Below, piece by piece: positions 13,075-22,883 of a stretch of 64,000 bases of DNA. Location: NCBI RefSeq assembly GCF_018687715.1, contig NC_056762.1:28561864-28625863 (forward strand), written 5' to 3'. This stretch comes from Carya illinoinensis. Lineage: Eukaryota > Streptophyta > Magnoliopsida > Fagales > Juglandaceae. Under the pieces are notes generated by a model, which saw only the letters and a program-made list of their open reading frames with translations, ran no database searches and had not been told where the DNA came from. Each line of letters begins with the position of its first letter. The first letter of the stretch is position 1. The position numbers and the translations under genes are program-made.

Positions 13075-13727
13075 TATGAAAATGAGATGACAGAGTAAGT
13101 TTTGTAACTGTCAGTGAGGGATCATATTAATTGATATATCGATAATAGCTAGCCAGCAAGCTGAGTAGTGAGTACTGAAGAAGACCACACATGTTCGTAT
13201 ATATGTTACAGATCATCTTCATGATGGAAGATGGTCCTAAGGCTGACCTTTCCGATTTAATGCTCTTTATCTTCTTTCTATTTGTCGGAGATATTGGAAA
13301 AGCCATTTAAAAGATCAGAATCATATATAGTAATAGGGGAAAGAAACAAAATTAATAAATTAGTAACTTCCTTTTTCAGAATCAATTGATCTTGCATGGA
13401 AATGGGACGTCGTTGTTTCCACATCAGTATTATAAAGCTGGTTCCTTGCTTATAATAGCCTGAATAAATCTATTCATCATCATTTTTTTTATTATATTCT
13501 AATCATTTTATGAGATGTGATATTAAATGATAGATTCACAACTTAAATTAAATAAATAATTTTTAATCGTGATCTAATGTCACATCATGATATGATAAGA
13601 AGATGATAAGAAAATAGATAATAAGTAGCATTACTCTAACCTAGAACATGTATCTACATATACAAAACTCACTAACTATTTATAAACATGAACATTTTTA
13701 AAGTTTCTCTCCAAAGATTAGAGCAAA

Positions 13728-13762
<35 letters not shown>
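11653..13762. other. AT-rich intergenic DNA with TA microsatellites
   Basis: No gene seen. TA runs lie at about 12,050-12,072, 13,014-13,068 and 13,734-13,762. Sequence just right of 11,653 (CTATGGAAACGATCT...AATTATAAAAAAGA) is a diverged repeat of 9,565-9,600. This suggests an old local duplication that predates the insertion of retroposon 1. Confidence 0.5.
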
Positions 13763-14298
13763 AAGGGGGTCCCTCCTGATAGGATATGGTGTAAAATTAA
13801 GCTTTACACCCTCCATGCCAATCTCCAAATTAACGCAGAAAAATCGTATGGTTCATAAAAAAATCTAAATCACGTTAAATTATTTTCACATTGTAAACCA
13901 ATTTTTCCCACCAACAGTTCCAATTGTGCCTTGAGCAACCATTGAAAATTTAACCCAGCATTAAACTTCCTCATCTAGAGTAAATTTGGCCATCTCAAGG
14001 TACTGGTTGATCTAGCCCTAGAGTGGTCCAAAGACCGCAAGGGGCCGACAGGGTGTCACACCCTTGGGAGTGGGCAACCATCATTTTTTAGAAATATTAT
14101 TTTTATAAATCTGTATTTTAATCATGTAAGTGTATATTTAATCATCTGAAGATATAAAGTCTATCATTAGGGTTAGGAGCTAGGTACCTGTACCCACTAT
14201 GCTCGACCCTCGCTTGGGGCGGGTGGCCAGACTGGAGGGCACCTTCATGCCTATGAAGAATGGTGAGGGGTAGGTTCTGGGTTGGCCTTCGCCTGGCC

Positions 14299-14543
14299 AC
14301 TTGGGTTTCATAACTCCGCTTAGTCCATAAATATAAAATTAATAAGGGTTTTTTTAATAAAACGAGGTCATTTTGTTTAAGGTTAGAACTTAACCTTCCC
14401 CCGGTTATCTTTCCTCTTTTTCTTCTTACTTTTCTCTCTTTCTCTTCTCATGATCTCATCCTCTTGTTGTCGTTAGTCTCTCACACTCTCCATCATCACC
14501 ACTCGGTCTCTCAAACTTTCTCCTTCTCGTCACCATCCCTAAG

Positions 14544-14618
<75 letters not shown>

Positions 14619-14691
14619 ATGCATCAAAGTTTGAAGGTGGGTAAACTGCTTGGGAGACAATCCACCCCTTGGCATCCAGCCGAGGGCACCC
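14299..14691. repeat. Direct repeat copy 1
   Basis: Runs from ACTTGGGTTTCA to GAGGGCACCC, with a second copy at 14,745-15,131. It contains a (CT)n run at 14,546-14,616 of about 35 units. Point differences and differing CT lengths show the copies have diverged. Confidence 0.85.
14546..14616. repeat. (CT)n microsatellite
   Basis: About 35 CT units, producing artefactual Ser-Leu or Arg-Glu open frames. Confidence 0.95.
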
Positions 14692-14744
14692 TTTTTCCCA
14701 ACATATTTTCCTGCAAACTGAGATTACCACTTCCTCACTCGGCG

Positions 14745-14989
14745 ACTTGGGTTTCACAAGTCCACTTAGCCCATAAATATAAAATTAATAAGGTTTTTTT
14801 AAGAAAATGAGGTCATTTTGTTTTAGGTTAGAACTTAACCTTCTCTCGGTTGTCTTTCCGCTCTTTCTTCTTTCTTTTTCTCACTTTCTCTTCTCATGAT
14901 CTCATCCTCTTATTGTTGCTGGTCTCTCACACTCTCTATCCTCACCGCTCGGTCTTTCAAACTTTCCCCTTCTCGTCGCCACCCCCAAG

Positions 14990-15053
<64 letters not shown>

Positions 15054-15131
15054 TGTGCATGCGTCAAAGTTTGATGGTGGGTAAATAGCTTGGGAGCCAA
15101 TCCACCGCCTCGCATCCAACTGAGGGCACCC
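14745..15131. repeat. Direct repeat copy 2
   Basis: Second copy of the 14,299-14,691 unit with the same boundaries, holding a (CT)n run at 14,992-15,050 of about 29 units. Confidence 0.85.
14992..15050. repeat. (CT)n microsatellite
   Basis: About 29 CT units inside the second direct repeat. Confidence 0.95.
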
Positions 15132-15397
15132 GCCCAAGCGGGACAAGGCCGAAGCCCAAGGGCCCAACTCGCCCCCTCGCCTATGCGAGGACAGGGACAG
15201 GGAGCCTTGACTACCTGCCCTTAGCAGGCAGGTAGCACCCCTACTTATCATATTTTCAACGAGTCAAATAGCATATATCTCTTTGAAAATTGACAGATGC
15301 ATGAAAGCATATATAGACCTAAATCACAAGATAGAAGAATAATCAAGAGTTGATTCTAATATTCCGTGTGTGCATTCGGATAAAAGAAACACCATGG

Positions 15398-15784
15398 TGA
15401 TATGAACCCGCGGGAAGAGAATCCCTTGAACGTTATCAATTTAAAAACTCACCCAAAAACGTCAAACTCAGGTCTATGGATGGAGAATTTAGACTCGTTG
15501 ACATCTCGTTTCAAGAACCTAAATTATATTAAAATCTAGACTCAATGAAATCCCGTTTCAAGAACCCAAATTATAAGAAGAAACGCCACAAAGGTTATGA
15601 TTTACCTTTAATAAGTTTAAGAGTTCAATTAAGAACAAGAGGAGAAAACTCACTCACAATGAAAATTCAATAAAAAATATATTACCCTCTCAAATGAGGC
15701 TCAAGTGGTTTAAATAACAATACCCAAAACCCAAAGTGAGCCGCGGGTACTGTAGCGTGAACAGTTACTGGGCTACAATACATC
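15398..15784 (-). repeat. Outer element left LTR, part 1
   Basis: Aligns with 29,249-29,620 of the right LTR. It is broken at 15,784 by the inner element and continues at 25,827. Confidence 0.88.
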
Positions 15785-16474
15785 TGTGACGCCCCCAAAT
15801 TTCGTTTGGGATCGGACGGACATTTGAAGCGTCGAGACATGCAACACAAGGTTACCTGCCCCCGTTCGTGATATATAAGATGCAATATTCCTAACATGCA
15901 TCTAACAATATGCAATATTCGCAACGGATAAATTTTTTCTTTAGCAATACTATACACCAAATTGAAAATATCTCAAATGCTTAAAACATACTTCATACAT
16001 AAAAATCCATTAAACAACTAAGATCACAACACTAGTCCAAAATGGTTATGATCCAAAAAGTACTAGAGATGCAACTCCATCGTACAAGTAGTAATTTACG
16101 TTAACTACTATATTAACATTGAGATTGCACCGTCACTTAGTCAACTGTGTCTAATTGGTCAACTCCTGATCCTCCTTCAGGTCCTGTAACAAGATCTACC
16201 ATTCGGGAGGAATGGTAGTTGGGACTACCACAGTGAGATTTGATTACAAATCTCAGTAAGTTAACAAAAACTTCCACACAGGCTAATAATACATGGATGA
16301 CAGTAAAAGTATGAATGTATAATCAAATTCATAAGTAATTAAAGCATAACTTAACGTACAATATAGTATAATCGACATAACTTAAATTGAAACGTGAACT
16401 GAACTTGACTTCACATGAACTTGATCTGAAACTTGTCTTAACATGAACTGGTTCTAAAACTTGACTTATCATGA

Positions 16475-16808
16475 AAAATACATACTCCACAGTTGTTGTG
16501 GCCCCATGTATTCTACGTGTAAATACATACTCTACAGTTGTTGTGGCTCCATATATTCTACACATCACAATGTAGTTAAATACATACTCCACAGTTATTG
16601 TGGCCTCATGTATTCTACGTGTAAATACATACTGCACAGTTGTTGTGGCCCCATGTATTCTACGTGTCACAATGCAGTTAAATTCATACTCCACAGTTGT
16701 TGTGGCTCCATGTATTCTACGTGTCATAGTTGCTGTGTCTCACGTAGTGTATGCGTCACAATTGCTGTGACCCCATACTTCGTGTGCCACAGTTGTTGTG
16801 GACCCCAC
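16475..16808. repeat. LTR-internal hairpin repeat array, 8 units
   Basis: Units are built on CCACAGTTGTTGTGG (CCACA/TGTGG inverted) followed by CCCATGTATTCTACGTGT. Five longer units of 45-57 bp and three shorter ones can be counted. The matching array in the other LTR has two long and three short units. Confidence 0.85.
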
Positions 16809-17858
16809 GAAACTGAATGTAACTCAAGATGAAACGTGACTGGAATACGAAAGGACTGAAACCCTGACGTAACATAATGTGACTTGAACATAACTTGAAA
16901 TACATGACCAACTTGAGATAGAAACATTTCGTAACATGGCATAATATATAATAGACAATATATTTCACATGACATACTTGCAACAGTGAATATTACATGA
17001 CTTGACATACATGTAATAGATGTCATACTTAGCATGATGTACTTGTAATGTACAGCAATACATGACAGAATATATTATGTAACAGATAAAAATTGATGAC
17101 AGAATAAATTCTGTATAACAGACAATTACGTGATGACTTGGCATGACATGACATATATGATAACACACATATATACACTGTAGTTCCTTTACTTAGCACA
17201 CATACACATTAGACTGCTAGTAAATTAAAAGCTAACTATTCTCGATTTTCGCGTTTCTTATAAAACCTTAAGCGCGATCACGAGAAACTGTAATTAGTGA
17301 TTCTAAAAGTTAGAACTAAATGACTAATAAATTGAAATATGAAAAATACTAACTCAAAGAGTAAAATTTCCATTTTACTCTTTGCATGTAGGAAAATGAC
17401 CGTTTAACCCATAACTTAAGGATTTTGCATACTAACTCCAAAAGTCACCAAAATTTACATGCCTCATGTAAATTTTATCCTCAACTCAAATATCAATTTA
17501 AAACTAATCACAACTATTAAAACTCCATAGGGCCGAAATTTCCATATGCTATTTCCATTGATTTTTATTTCTAACTTGTTTTGATTAACCTTTTGATCTA
17601 TGACTTATAAACATGTGATCTTCAAACTAAACCATCACATGGTTTAAAAAGATGTCCTAAAACATATATAATTTTCTAATTCAAGATCACATGGTTAAAC
17701 ATTAACCAAAACATAAATTGAGTCAATAACATCCACACTTTGGCCTATCCGAATATCTCTTTGCATAAAATTTTATATCTTTGAAACTAACATCAAATAT
17801 CTTCAAAATAATGGTCCCACTATGGATCCCCATGTCAATAAACCCCAACACATCCTGT

Positions 17859-17886
17859 TAGAGAGAGACGCTCCTACATCTCTCTA
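17859..17886 (+). repeat. 5' stem-loop (retroposon 2)
   Basis: TAGAGAGA pairs with TCTCTCTA around a 12-base loop. This is the counterpart of the stems at 11,590-11,613 and 51,291-51,314, with one stem position lost. Confidence 0.65.
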
Positions 17887-17921
17887 GAAAACACAACAGA
17901 TAAACCAAGCCGAGGGAGGTG

Positions 17922-17935
17922 GGAGCCTCGGCTCC
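17922..17935 (+). repeat. GC hairpin with CTCG loop (retroposon 2)
   Basis: GGAGC-CTCG-GCTCC, extended by GGGAGG on the left and CCCTCCC on the right. Same position relative to the first stem-loop as in the two related retroposons. Confidence 0.7.
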
Positions 17936-18973
17936 TCCCTCCCTCCCTCCTCTTTTTCTTTCTTTCTGGTTTTTTCCAAGCTCTCCTCTTTGGTTTGTTT
18001 GTTTGTTTTTTGTACTTGTGTGGGTCAATAAGGCGATGATGGCTGTGGTTATGGAAGCTTGAAAGCCCATCACCATGGATGGATCCGAGGCTTCCCCCCC
18101 CCATAAAACATGCTTCTGGGCGTGGGTCCATGCACGATGACGGTGGAGGGTCTTGGTTGGCTGTCTCACCAAACAGAAACGCGCTGCGGGGCGTGGAGGT
18201 CTTGCACGATGGGGGTGGAGGGGCTGGGTTTTGCTGGCTGACTCCGAGTCTGTCACTAATATATAACACGTGTATGGGCGTGGCGATCCGGCGCGATGGT
18301 GGTGGAGGGCCTCGGAGTGAGTTGGCCATGGGTGGTGGCGCTCTCAGATGCATGTTTTGGAAGGCTCAAACTGGACGGAATGCATGGGTGGATGGCTCTG
18401 TGTTGGCCATGAAATGCTCTGTCTTTGGCCAAGGAAAACAGAGGAATGCATGCTGATGTGCATGGGTAATGCTCTGTTTCTGTTTCTGGGATGGGCTGGA
18501 TAACATGAAGACAGCCGGCGATCGGGGTTGAGGTGATGCATGATTCATGAACCGTCGTGAGCCCTGGAAGCAGCACCTTAAGACAGCGTTTTTACGGTTT
18601 TGGAGCCCACAGGGCAGACCTTTCCGACGGGCTTGGGGCGTGGTGATCGGTATCAGCATGAGTTGAGGGGGAGAGCAACCCCTGCGGCTGAGCGTTGGGC
18701 TTTGGGAGAGTGCCGAACGGAGAGGGAGCAGAAGTGAGTGGGCAGGTGCTGAACGCAGAAGAACGTGGGTGTTGTGTCAGGCAATCACTGTCAACACGGG
18801 AGTGGGCAGACGGCGTGGGTTAGGCACTCACAGCCTGTTGTGTCAGGCACTCATAACCTGTTGGTTGGTGGGCCATGCCGCCATAGTGTTTACTTTTGTT
18901 TTCATTAGGGTTTTACGAGTGTTGTTATTTTTACTATGTCAGTTAGGTTTAAATTAAATAAATTGTAGTAGTA

Positions 18974-19105
18974 GTCCCTCTCCTCTTAGGAGGATGAGGG
19001 TTGTAGGTTCCTCTCCTTTTTTGGAGGATGAGGGTTGTGAGTCCCTTTCTTCTATTGGAAGAGAAGGGTTGTGAGTCCCTATCCTCTCTTGGAGGATGAG
19101 GGTTG
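18974..19105. repeat. ~34-bp tandem repeat, 4 units
   Basis: Units begin GTCCCT or GGTTCCT and end GGATGAGGGTTG. Each can fold through TCCTC and GAGGA. It lies in the 3' half of retroposon 2. Confidence 0.8.
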
Positions 19106-20429
19106 GAATGAGTTTTTCTCGCAGACAAGTTGAGATGGACACTTCTGTTTTACAGAGTCTCACATCTCAGTATGGTCTTGTCTTTAGAGAGCTTTGAAGT
19201 TTAGACACTGTCCGGCGCAATGAAAGTTGTGTACGGGGAAACTTATAACCGATGTGTAGTTGGCTTGTAGTCGGGGCTTGTTACCCGTACTTATTAGTCA
19301 CAATTGTAACTTCCTTCATGAATGTATTGAAGTTTATTATCAAAAAAAAAAATATCTTCAAAATAATAATATAACATGTATATAAGATGCTTATGATTCT
19401 CCAATAAAATTATCAAAGTTATTGGAATAGGTTTAGACCACCAAAGAGTTAAACTTTCTCAAAACAGAAACTGTTTTTCCTCTTTCAGTTTCTAAGTTTC
19501 TAAATCTAAGAAAATCTTTCATCAAAACCTTTAATCATGCAAAACTCCTCAACCAATAATCATATACACATGTTAACAATACTCCATAAAAATTTCAAAC
19601 CAATATCTATCCATTAGCTTGGTCAAAAACTCCAAACTATAACATATTCTCCAATTTATCTCCCAGAATGACCTTTTTATAGTTTACACAATATTTGACT
19701 GACCAAATGATCTTCAAATGGGACAAATAAGATATCCACGTAAATTAGACTTAAAAATGAACAACGTATATGAAGGAGACTTTATGATAAAACATTTACA
19801 AAAACTTCGAAATGGGTGTGCAAAAGAACTCCTAAAAGCTATCCAAGAGAAAGTGTTTGGTATTCTTTTAATGGAAAGTGTAAATGAAGATAATTTCATG
19901 GGAGGTGGCTGGAGATACTTATGGATGAGATATGGAAGAGATGAGGCTGGAGTGAGAGTTGAGTGTAAGTCTCTCTTACCTAGAGTGAAAGTTAAGTGTA
20001 TGACTTTCTTACCTGATAATATTTACAAAAATCATATCAAGATATTTTTTACCTAATAATATCTACAAAATTAGTTTAAGATATTTTTATTCAATAATAT
20101 CTACAAAATTAACTTAAGATATATTTATCCAATAATATCCACAATTTTGAACCGACATTTCCTCCGAAAATATGAAAAATTGTTATTGCGCCATAAGACC
20201 TTAAATGACCCTCCGAGTCTAATGACACAAACCATAATACATTTTGACACTTCTAACTATCTCTAATAATCAAAAACACACTTCTAATACCATAGTAAAT
20301 AATAACACTAACTATATAGTTAGACTAAAACCTATACGATTAATGGATTCGTGAAAACTTATGGAGTCTTCACGAGGTTCCTAAAGCTAATAGAAATTTC
20401 ACAATTGAATTTCTAGCAGGCTGTTACAA

Positions 20430-20446
20430 TCTCCCCTCCTAAAAAA
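20430..20446 (-). other. Polypurine tract of the inner element
   Basis: The minus strand reads AGGAGGGGAGA immediately before the LTR start TGTAACAG. This purine run sets the orientation and marks the 3' LTR. Confidence 0.75.
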
Positions 20447-20826
20447 AAGATTTCGTCCTCGGAATCGAAGTAAGAAATAACAAGTTAAGGAATGGGTGTT
20501 GCTTACCAACCTGTTGTCTATTCTGTATATATCTACCTTTGAGATTATGTCATTTTTTTAACTCTCTTACTTTAACCAACAATTATATTATACTTCTTTC
20601 TACAATGTTGGCCAAGTTGTATCGACATACTCTCCAAACCTAAACTTCAAGTAAATAATCTTCCGAAACTCTTCCTTAGAAAAACATAGGCAGTATTCTT
20701 TAAGTGTTCTTGTAAATAGCATAGTTAGTAGAGAATTCATCAAAAATTAAGCCGTTAACCTTTAACAAAAGCGGTGGCCCTCTGTTTTAGACTAGACAAT
20801 TCTGATCCGCATGATTTTTATAGGTC

Positions 20827-20956
20827 TTCTGTAACTGTCAGATGCCGTATAGCTATGACACTACTTGCTCTTCTGTAGTTATCAGGCGCCACATCTATAA
20901 TACTACATTACTCTTCTGTAGCTGTCAGGCGCCGTAATTATGATACTACATTGCTT
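20827..20956 (+). promoter_or_regulatory. Three 43-44-bp tandem repeats upstream of an antisense ORF
   Basis: Units start TTCTGTA at 20,827, 20,871 and 20,914. They share CTGTCAGGCGCC-like cores and ATACTACATT ends. They lie 50-180 bp upstream of a TATA box (21,009) that faces an ORF antisense to the element. The arrangement looks like an upstream activating array, which is inference from position only. Confidence 0.6.
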
Positions 20957-21008
20957 TTGTCTCTTGTAGAGAAATGTTTCACGAGAGATGATTCGTCATA
21001 ATTTTCTC

Positions 21009-21016
21009 TATAAAAG
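21009..21016 (+). promoter_or_regulatory. TATA box TATAAAAG
   Basis: Consensus plant TATA box 100 bp upstream of the ATG at 21,117 and about 50 bp downstream of the triple repeat. It would place a start site near 21,040. Confidence 0.5.
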
Positions 21017-21116
21017 AATTATTCAGTTCATCTTCTTTCGCATCTCATCTTCTTCACTTTTCTGAAATTAGTCTGCATTCTTACTTTGCAATCTCTTTCT
21101 GCTTTCTCACTTTGCA

Positions 21117-21545
21117 ATGGCTCAGCAATCTTCTCATTACCAATATATGAAGTATTCTGCACCTCGTTCACCAGTTGTTTCTGCTTCTTCCATAGGTGCT
21201 ATAATACAATCCAATAATGATCTGACTAATAAGTCAGATAATGAAATTATCTACGAGCTTGTGAGTCTCAGTACCCGATACTCATCAACCCTTGTCGCAT
21301 ATTCTCAGCGACTACAATCTAGGACTGGTGGGGTTGACAAACTCCACGAGAATATTTCTATCCTTTAGCGGCTTCTTATGGAGTCCAACATAAAGATAGA
21401 AGCACTAAAGCGAGAGAACTGAGATTTAAAATCTTTGCTTAACTCTTCTTTTCGAGTGGCTACTCCTTTAGATAGGAAAGGCATGCAGATTTTTGAAGAG
21501 CAAGAGCGTTTAAAGATTGAGGCAAAGAGCCTCAAATTTCTGTAA
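21117..21545 (+). pseudogene. Antisense coiled-coil ORF in the inner element, two in-frame stops
   Basis: One frame runs 143 codons from ATG at 21,117 to TAA at 21,545. It is interrupted by TAG at 21,366-21,368 and TGA about 60 bases later. The first 83 codons are open, start MAQQSSHYQY, and are Ser- and Gln-rich. The part after the first stop has a heptad-like pattern (LMESNIKIEALKREN, then DLKSLL) typical of a coiled coil. A TATA box precedes it and AATAAA follows at about 21,560. It is antisense to the element and lies between the polypurine tract and the gag remnant. Some plant Tat-lineage Gypsy elements carry antisense ORFs near the 3' LTR. I do not recognise the protein family, and a host-derived fragment is possible. 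Confidence 0.55.
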
Positions 21546-22462
21546 TTTTGCTTTGTGATAATAAAATAATATTTCAAAAATATTCATATAAATATTCATA
21601 TTTGTATTTCTATCTTCTGGTAGATGTTTTATGTGCTCCATTTTATTTCTTTCAGGGATTTTCATATATATAACACGATCCAATGACTCATAAATATGCA
21701 TTTAATCATGCATATCCAAACTCTCGGTAATTTTCAAGTTAATAAAAACCTCAAAGAGTTCTACTGGTCTAGGACTAACTTACTTTTTTATAATCGCAAC
21801 AATCAGTCCTCTTCCTAGGTGGTACTTCGATAACTGACCAGTTAATAACTTAAACTTGAGACTTTCTCTCTTATGATTGTCATAACTCTTCTATCCATTA
21901 TGAGTTGTCAATTATTCTAACTCTAAATGATTTGTTCCTAATGTTCACATAAATCCTCAAGACCAAGATTTTACTCCCCATATAATAGTCTTCAAAAGAA
22001 GATCGATCTATGTATCTATAAAGATAGTGCTTTGCCAGAAATCATTTACTGGCGGTATGGTAATACTATTATCATAAATGAATCCTACTAAGGCTAAAAC
22101 TTCTCCTAATCAAATTACTCTTCCAAACACAATTTCTATCATATTCTCAAAATCAAAATAATTCTCCAGATATATGGAATACCATTCATCAATCCTAAAT
22201 ATCCTTTCTCATATTACTAAAAGGTATTATATATCTACATTGGTATGAACAATAATACTTCTAATGAAAATTGTTACTCTTACCACTAGGGTAACAATTC
22301 AGCTTCCAAGCTGAATTCTCAAGCACTACCACAATTAATAGAAAAAATGACTCGTTTGAATCAAACAATATACAATTTACCAACCCCAATGACTTGACCT
22401 ACTCCAAAATAACAATAATGTAATACTACAATCAATTGCAATCAGATCAACCTTAACTATGT
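21546..22462. other. Inner element internal DNA, no domain recognised
   Basis: AT-rich sequence with AATAAA shortly after the antisense ORF. No RT, RNase H, integrase or protease motif was readable on either strand. Confidence 0.5.
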
Positions 22463-22756
22463 TTAACCACACATAGGTCCTAGTAAAATACTAGTGACGA
22501 TACCAGCTCCTGCAGTTCCTGGGCCGCCAGCATCTACGTCTCTCTGAGTGACAACATACACTTTAATGGGTATGTGCACTTGCCGTAGTTGTTGGTGTCT
22601 AAGCACGTTGGTTAGCAAACTTACTATCTCAGATAATCCTTCATCCATAGGAGAATTATGATCCTCTTGATTGTTATCTCCCTTAGGATTCCGAGGTATT
22701 CTATCACGAGTCATGTGTCCCTTCTTAAAACACATGAATACACGTATTAAAACCAC
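22463..22756 (-). pseudogene. Gag-like remnant of the inner element
   Basis: 97-codon minus-strand frame about 130 bp downstream of the 5' LTR, where gag should begin. It contains IPRNPKGDNN and PMDEGLSEIVSLLTNVLR, resembling the N-terminus of plant Gypsy gag proteins; the expected initiator Met appears as Ile (ATA). Upstream in frame is CFKKGHMTRDR, which looks like part of a CCHC knuckle but lacks two ligands and may be chance. The rest of gag and all of pol are missing. Confidence 0.5.
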
Positions 22757-22862
22757 ATACTACCTTTCATACCTTTAAGAAATCCAAGTCTAATGACGGT
22801 TAAAATTTTAAACCTAATATTTGGTTCATTTCTTAAGGACATGTGGATTTACTTCCCAGAGA

Positions 22863-22880
22863 CGTATTGCTCTAATACCA
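22863..22880 (-). other. Primer-binding site of the inner element (initiator tRNA-Met type)
   Basis: The minus strand reads TGGTATTAGAGCAATACG three bases after the LTR end. It differs by one base in the first 12 from TGGTATCAGAGC, the complement of the plant initiator tRNA-Met 3' end. Confidence 0.7.
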
Positions 22881-22883
22881 CCC

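Larger units (their letters stand above)
13763..15246. mobile_element. Element-like block with paired direct repeats and CT microsatellites
   Basis: GC-richer block between AT-rich flanks. Its ends are loosely inverted: left AGGGGGTCCCTCCTGATAGG and, on the complement of the right end, AGGGGTGCTACCTGCC. It contains two direct repeats of ~390 bp (14,299-14,691 and 14,745-15,131) separated by only ~53 bp. The spacer resembles a piece of the gag-like frame at 35,275-35,310 (CTTTTTCCCA, TTTTCCT, GAGATTA in the same order). It could be a TRIM/SMART-like miniature retrotransposon or a tandem duplication inside an older element. No TSD was identified. Confidence 0.4.
17813..19349 (+). mobile_element. 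Poly(A) retroposon 2, inserted in the inner LTR
   Basis: Absent from the otherwise colinear LTR at 22,884-25,826, which serves as an empty site. Flanked by an 18-bp duplication starting AAATATCTTC (17,795-17,812 and 19,350-19,367); the first As of the right copy merge with the A-tail. The plus-strand 3' end is an A-run. The 5' part has the stem-loop at 17,859-17,886 and the GC hairpin at 17,922-17,935 shared with retroposons 1 and 3. The 3' ~150 bp match retroposon 1 (GTTGGCTTGTAGTC, GTCACAATTGTAACTTC). The middle is GC-rich, with recurring GATGG-GGTGGAGGG motifs and open frames on both strands. No RT motif is present. Confidence 0.85.
15785..20428 (-). repeat. Inner element 3' LTR (left), interrupted by retroposon 2
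   Basis: About 3.09 kb of LTR plus the retroposon at 17,813-19,349. It differs from the right LTR by scattered substitutions and by three extra units in the palindromic repeat array. Confidence 0.88.

Noticed and set aside
14539..15251. Open frames of Ser-Leu and Arg-Glu repeats
   Set aside because: They are translations of CT microsatellites.
17858..18659. Several overlapping proline-, histidine- and glycine-rich frames on both strands
   Set aside because: They fall within the GC-rich body of retroposon 2, and frames open on both strands indicate composition rather than coding.
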